Assembly (NCBI GenBank): GCA_030615655.1
Contig: JAUWYU010000065.1
Location: 1-7,825, forward strand
From: Dehalococcoidia bacterium
Lineage (GTDB): Bacteria; Chloroflexota; Dehalococcoidia; Dehalococcoidales; RBG-16-60-22
DNA length: 7,825 nucleotides
Direction: 5' to 3'
Of this stretch, positions 5,071 through 7,825 are shown one piece after another. The notes under the pieces were generated by a model. It made no database searches, had not been told where the DNA came from, and worked only from the letters and a program-made list of their open reading frames with translations. The position numbers and the translations under genes were made by a program. Position 1 is the stretch's first letter. Each line of letters opens with the position of its first letter.

Positions 5071-5224
5071 CCTGACAGTCTAGGCCTATTTCCTTCAAGA
5101 CTGCTTTGACTATTTCCGGCACTTTTTGCTGTAGCTCGGCGGACAGCTCCGTTCCCCAGTCTATTTCTTTTGGTTCAATACCGATGATAACTATTTCCGC
5201 CGGCTCGTTTCCCGGCAGACACAT
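5042..5224 (-). CDS. 60-residue ORF resembling the C-terminal third of a hydrogenase maturation protease (HycI/HyaD family)
   Basis: Residues 2-47 (LPGNEPAEIVIIGIEPKEIDWGTELSAEL, then PEIVKAVLKEI) read like the C-terminal end of HycI/HyaD/HybD proteases, where P-x-x-[IV]-hydrophobic-GI[EQ]P leads to an LS segment and a terminal helix. Full proteases are about 150-180 residues with an N-terminal G-[IV]-GN, DD-x-G and D-x-GT core that binds nickel; all of that is absent here. No such core lies upstream, because the flavin reductase gene ends 13 bases before this ATG. AAGAGG (near 5231-5236) is a usable ribosome site, so it may be translated. It could be a remnant of a deleted protease gene, or a retained short protein. 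The hydrogenase-maturation operon context supports the family link. The tail after residue 48 (GLDCQVDKEVICLV) has two Cys and no family match I know. Confidence 0.6.
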   Translation of the reverse strand: MCLPGNEPAEIVIIGIEPKEIDWGTELSAELQQKVPEIVKAVLKEIGLDCQVDKEVICLV

Positions 5225-5237
5225 AACTTTTTACCTC

Positions 5238-5843
5238 TTACTTCGCCAGTTGTCTCTCCCAGTCGTTCTTGACATCCTTAATCTCCTTGCCGATGCGGAA
5301 AGCTTGGCCCAGAAATTCGCCGACGGCATTATAATTCCCGGCCGGGTACGTCATGTACACAATGGGGTCGATTTTACTCACATCCGGCTTGCCGTCGGCC
5401 ATGCAATCGTCGGAGACCAGTATTTCCTTGATGGGGCCGGCAATCAGGTAATGACTGCCCAGCTTCAGGATATGCTCGGCGGTACAGCCTATGTTTACCG
5501 GGCATTGCTCGATGAACGGCGCGCCGGCGACTTCACCGTAAAATACCTTGAAATTACAGTCCTTGGCTTTATCGGTTTTGGCGCCTGTAGCGATACCGCA
5601 ATAGTCCGTTTCTTTCACCATGGCGGTGTTAGGGATATTGACCGAGAAGGTCATGTTTTCCCTGACACCCTTCAGGGAGTGCCGGACGCGATTTAGAGCG
5701 ATGGCTACCCACGGTGGGGTGCCGCAGGCTATCGTAATCCAGGCAACCGTAACGAAATCGGACTTGCCATTAACATCAGCTCCAACCAGAACGGTTGGGT
5801 GGGGAAAAAGCAGGGGCATAAGGTCAATCTTTGTTTTACTCAT
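5238..5843 (-). CDS. Flavin reductase / flavoredoxin-like FMN-binding split-barrel protein
   Basis: A 201-residue member of the flavin reductase-like family (DIM6/NTAB, flavoredoxin), which binds FMN in a split barrel and passes electrons or reduces flavin. Family features are PHPTVLVGADVNGKSDFVTVAW near 14-35, PPWVAIALNRVRHSLKGVRENMTFSVNIP (43-71), DYCGIATGAKTDK (80-92), and CPVNIGCTAEHILKLGSHYLIAGPI (114-138), with a barrel-closing region to about 175. ATG 5843 is chosen because AGGAGG (5851-5856) lies 7 bases upstream. The open frame continues to 5933, inside hypB, but lacks a ribosome site. It is 41 bases downstream of hypB, probably in the same transcript. Flavoredoxins work in anaerobic electron transfer (known in Desulfovibrio), so a link to hydrogenase redox chemistry is plausible. 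Its partner is unknown. Confidence 0.88.
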   Translation of the reverse strand: MSKTKIDLMPLLFPHPTVLVGADVNGKSDFVTVAWITIACGTPPWVAIALNRVRHSLKGVRENMTFSVNIPNTAMVKETDYCGIATGAKTDKAKDCNFKVFYGEVAGAPFIEQCPVNIGCTAEHILKLGSHYLIAGPIKEILVSDDCMADGKPDVSKIDPIVYMTYPAGNYNAVGEFLGQAFRIGKEIKDVKNDWERQLAK

Positions 5844-5884
5844 TAACTTTCCTCCTCGTTGATTCCGGTTTCTGGCCATGATAC

Positions 5885-6553
5885 TTATCGGTCTTTCTTG
5901 CCTTTTACCGCGGATTCCAGCCAGGAAAACCACGCTTCCAGCCCCTCGCCGGTCTTGCAGGAGACGGGGAATATAATGACATCGGAATTCAGCCCGGTGA
6001 CCATTTTCTTAAAGGCATCGGTATTAAAGTCGAGGTGCGGCTGAAGGTCGATTTTATTGAGCAGCACAACGTCGGTATCGGCGAACATCGCCGGATATTT
6101 GAGCGGCTTATCGTCACCCTCCGGCAGGCTGGAAATCATAACTCGCCTGTCTTCGCCCAGGACAAATGCGTTCGGGCAGATGAGATTGCCGACATTCTCA
6201 ATGAGCAGTAAATCGGTATCTTCAAGGGGCAGACTGTTCAGGGCGCTCTCGACCATGTTGGCGTCCAGGTGGCAGCCGCCGGCGGTGTTTATCTGGACTA
6301 CGGGTATTCCCTGCTCACTGACCTTATCGGCGTCAACACTGGAGGCAACATCACCCTCGATTACGGCAATCCTGACCTTTTCCTTCATTCGGTGGATGGT
6401 GCTCATAATAAGGCTGGTTTTGCCGGCTCCCGGGGACGACATCATATTAACCGTCAGGACCTCGTGCTTGTCCAGTCGGCTTTTATTGGCCTTGGCTTTT
6501 TCCTCGTTGGCACCGAGGATATCCTCGCCTACGGTTATCACTTTTACTGTCAT
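5885..6553 (-). CDS. hypB: Hydrogenase nickel incorporation GTPase HypB
   Basis: HypB is a dimeric SIMIBI-class GTPase that, with HypA, inserts nickel into the [NiFe]-hydrogenase large subunit. The 222-residue protein has P-loop SSPGAGKT (39-46), EGD (66-68), the dimer-interface metal motif GGCHLDA (92-98; Cys94, His95), ENVGNLICP (119-127; Cys126), NKIDL (166-170, guanine specificity) and SCKTGEG (198-204). Cys94, His95 and Cys126 correspond to the interface Ni/Zn site of characterised HypB proteins. The N-terminus (MTVKVITVGEDILGANEEKA) lacks the CxxCGC nickel motif of E. coli and the His-rich nickel store seen in some species. Its ATG directly follows the hypA TAA with no gap, and a GAGGTGG site lies in the hypA end, so translation is probably coupled. 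Confidence 0.97.
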   Translation of the reverse strand: MTVKVITVGEDILGANEEKAKANKSRLDKHEVLTVNMMSSPGAGKTSLIMSTIHRMKEKVRIAVIEGDVASSVDADKVSEQGIPVVQINTAGGCHLDANMVESALNSLPLEDTDLLLIENVGNLICPNAFVLGEDRRVMISSLPEGDDKPLKYPAMFADTDVVLLNKIDLQPHLDFNTDAFKKMVTGLNSDVIIFPVSCKTGEGLEAWFSWLESAVKGKKDR

Positions 6554-6895
6554 TTACTCCACCTCGATACTTTCCATATAGCATTCCCGACCTGACACTA
6601 TCTCGATTCCCGCCTCGTGGCAGTCGGGGCACGACCAGTCATGGTTATTAGGGGAGAAGACGGCCTCGCAGCGGCGGCAGCGCACTCTGGTCGGCTTCAT
6701 TTCGAAAGAAAGCTCGGCGCCACTGGCGATGGTGTCCTTGCTGATGTGTTCGAAATAAAACTGGACACACTCGCTAACGACGCCGGATAGTTCACCTGTA
6801 ACCAGATTTATTCGGGTAATCCTGCTGGCGTTCGCTTCATTAGCCTTCTCCAGAGCCATGGATAACATGCTCTCGGTTATGCTGTATTCGTGCAT
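6554..6895 (-). CDS. hypA: Hydrogenase maturation nickel metallochaperone HypA
   Basis: HypA carries nickel to the hydrogenase large subunit, working with HypB. The 113-residue length is typical. The N-terminal MHE (His2, Glu3) is the invariant nickel-binding motif. The zinc domain has C73-x-x-C76 and C89-P-D-C92. The segment RITRINLVTGELSGVV and the later FEMKPTRVRC are standard HypA. Because His2 must be next to the initiator Met, ATG 6895 is certain even though no clear Shine-Dalgarno sequence precedes it (the upstream bases are ACCCGCAAAAAT). It begins the hypA-hypB-flavin reductase-protease fragment unit. HypC, HypD, HypE and HypF genes are not in the window and must lie elsewhere. Confidence 0.97.
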   Translation of the reverse strand: MHEYSITESMLSMALEKANEANASRITRINLVTGELSGVVSECVQFYFEHISKDTIASGAELSFEMKPTRVRCRRCEAVFSPNNHDWSCPDCHEAGIEIVSGRECYMESIEVE

Positions 6896-6954
6896 ATTTT
6901 TGCGGGTGACGCCTTACCTGCTCATATCGTTTTGGGACAAGGTCCACCGTTAAC

Positions 6955-6983
6955 ATTATAGGCCAGTGTGTGGGTGCGTTCAA
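6955..6983 (-). promoter_or_regulatory. Promoter of the hypA operon
   Basis: Minus-strand TTGAAC (6983-6978, 4 of 6) is followed after 17 bases by a perfect TATAAT (6960-6955). The transcript would start near 6948, giving a leader of about 50 bases before hypA. It lies back to back with the promoter of the plus-strand gene at 7043. Confidence 0.7.
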
Positions 6984-7004
6984 ACTTATAATGGATTATC
7001 AACC

Positions 7005-7034
7005 TTGAATCGGCTTGGTACGATGAGCTATACT
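7005..7034 (+). promoter_or_regulatory. Promoter of the P-loop kinase-like gene
   Basis: TTGAAT (7005-7010, 4 of 6) is followed after 18 bases by TATACT (7029-7034, 5 of 6). The predicted start of transcription, about 7041-7043, coincides with ATG 7043, suggesting a leaderless or nearly leaderless mRNA. A separate TATAAT at 6987-6992 lacks a good -35 box. Confidence 0.5.
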
Positions 7035-7042
7035 TGATGATT

Positions 7043-7585
7043 ATGCTTGGACGTCGCATCGTGGTTTACGGCCCGGCGTGCTCCGGGAAGACTACCGTGG
7101 CAGACCATATTGCGCAGCATATCGGTGTACCTCACGTTGAGCTTGACGCCGTCTTCTGGCAACCTGACTGGGTTGAAAAGCCCACGGAAGAATTTCGCGC
7201 CGATGTTTCAGCTCTTTTAAATAGACACGTCGATGGCTGGGTCTTTGACGGTAACTATAGCAATGTACGCGACCTCATTCTGCCGCAGGTCGATACCGTC
7301 GTCTGGCTGCAGCTGCCGTTCAGGACTGTTTATTGGCGTGCCCTGAAAAGGACCGTCGGTCATATTCTGAGACGCACACCTTTGTGGGGCCATAGCTACG
7401 AGACCTTTCGCAATTCTTTCCTGAGCCGGGAATCGTTGCTTTTTTATATCATCATGAACTGGCGCCGTTATAAACGCGTAGGTCAATCTCTTGAAGAGAT
7501 TCCACATCATGCCAGAGTCATCGAGTTGCATTCCCAGCGAGAAATCAATGCCTTCCTGGCAGATTTGTCCTCAATTAATAAATAG
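7043..7585 (+). CDS. P-loop NTPase, FlaR / adenylate kinase-like small kinase
   Basis: A 180-residue P-loop protein of the nucleoside-kinase-like group often labelled 'topology modulation protein FlaR' or adenylate kinase-related. The Walker A motif is GPACSGKT (10-17), after the strand RRIVVY. HVELDAVFW (31-39) and GWVFDGNYSNVRD (65-77) match the family's substrate-side segments (LD-x-[IV]-x-W and [YF]-DGNY). An Arg-rich lid follows (FRTVYWRALKRTVGHILRR, 93-111), then SREsllF-x-x-x-W near 128-140. Substrate unknown; the FlaR name reflects homology, not a demonstrated role. ATG 7043 gives the usual short N-terminus before the P-loop. ATG 7037 or TTG 7034 would add two or three residues. No Shine-Dalgarno sequence precedes any of these. 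It is transcribed divergently from hypA and in the same direction as rpsO. Confidence 0.85.
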   Translation: MLGRRIVVYGPACSGKTTVADHIAQHIGVPHVELDAVFWQPDWVEKPTEEFRADVSALLNRHVDGWVFDGNYSNVRDLILPQVDTVVWLQLPFRTVYWRALKRTVGHILRRTPLWGHSYETFRNSFLSRESLLFYIIMNWRRYKRVGQSLEEIPHHARVIELHSQREINAFLADLSSINK

Positions 7586-7608
7586 CCGAACCATCTCCCC
7601 ACCTCAAA

Positions 7609-7637
7609 TTTACTTCTGCCCCCCACTGTGCTATAAT
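7609..7637 (+). promoter_or_regulatory. Extended -10 promoter of rpsO
   Basis: TTTACT (7609-7614, 4 of 6), a 17-base spacer, and a perfect TATAAT (7632-7637) preceded by TG one base upstream (7629-7630), the extended -10 motif. The transcript would start near 7644, about 35 bases before the rpsO start. This is the strongest promoter in the window. Confidence 0.75.
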
Positions 7638-7678
7638 TTGCCTTGAAAACTAATAATATATAGTGGAAGAGGAAAACA

Positions 7679-7825
7679 TTGGACAAAGAGAAAAAGGCGG
7701 AAATTATCGGTAAATATCAGGCTCGTGAGGGCGATACCGGCTTGACCGAGGTGCAGGTAGCCCTGCTTACCGAACGGATAAACCAGTTAACGACCCACAT
7801 GGCAGCCAACCGTCATGACTATCAT
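7679..7825 (+). CDS. rpsO: 30S ribosomal protein S15 (5' part, cut by window edge)
   Basis: S15 binds 16S rRNA early in 30S assembly. The visible 49 codons give DKEKKAEIIGKYQ, then GDTGLTEVQVALLTERINQLTTH and NRHDYH. This is the characteristic S15 N-terminus, including the near-invariant DTGS/L-x-EVQ segment and the His-x-x-Asp-x-His RNA-contact region. About 40 residues are missing beyond the window. The start is TTG at 7679, set by GGAAGAGG (7665-7672) 6 bases upstream; there is no ATG in a suitable place. It has its own strong promoter. In most bacteria pnp follows rpsO, but that lies outside the window. Confidence 0.95.
   Translation, partial: MDKEKKAEIIGKYQAREGDTGLTEVQVALLTERINQLTTHMAANRHDYH

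Noticed and set aside
5844..5933. Longer flavin reductase start inside hypB
   Set aside because: No ribosome site there, while AGGAGG lies 7 bases before ATG 5843. The extra residues are unlike the family N-terminus.

Overview
The window comes from an anaerobic-type bacterium. Base composition is moderate and most starts carry AGGAGG-type ribosome sites; promoters look like ordinary sigma-70 boxes. It combines [NiFe]-hydrogenase maturation genes (hypA, hypB), a minimal Tat export operon, a selenocysteine tRNA and a flavoredoxin-like flavin reductase. This suggests an H2- or formate-metabolising anaerobe. A Dehalococcoidia-type Chloroflexi is my best guess, made from gene style and not from any marker I could place. 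No hydrogenase or selenoprotein structural gene lies in the window.

Layout, left to right. 1-107 holds no recognisable gene. 108-1208 (-) is an MscS-family mechanosensitive channel. 1407-2510 (-) is an unfamiliar protein with a long coiled coil of hendecad (11-residue) periodicity and a small C-terminal alpha/beta-like domain. 2664-3349 (-) is a compact two-gene unit: an XRE-type helix-turn-helix protein followed 14 bases later by a jacalin-like lectin, with a perfect 12-bp palindrome upstream. 3506-3602 (-) is selC, tRNA-Sec with anticodon UCA, encoded CCA and its own promoter. 3662-5002 (-) is a Tat operon: tatA, a second TatA/TatB-type protein, and tatC. 5042-6895 (-) is a maturation operon: hypA, hypB, a flavin reductase, and a 60-residue ORF that looks like only the C-terminal third of a hydrogenase maturation protease. 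Transcription then diverges: 7043-7585 (+) is a FlaR/adenylate-kinase-like P-loop protein, and 7679 to the edge is the start of rpsO (ribosomal protein S15), using TTG.

How the parts fit. HypA and HypB deliver nickel to the hydrogenase large subunit, and a maturation protease would finish the large subunit. The Tat translocon exports folded cofactor-loaded oxidoreductases. tRNA-Sec supplies selenocysteine for enzymes such as formate dehydrogenase or [NiFeSe] hydrogenase. The roughly 3.4 kb from 3506 to 6895 is therefore a thematically coherent cluster for redox-enzyme maturation and export, split into at least three transcription units by visible promoters (near 6970, 5055 and 3630).

The least explained parts are the XRE-lectin pair downstream of selC, the protease fragment, and the coiled-coil protein. 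No IS element, CRISPR array, integrase or convincing intrinsic terminator was seen. No gene-free stretch exceeds 300 bases.
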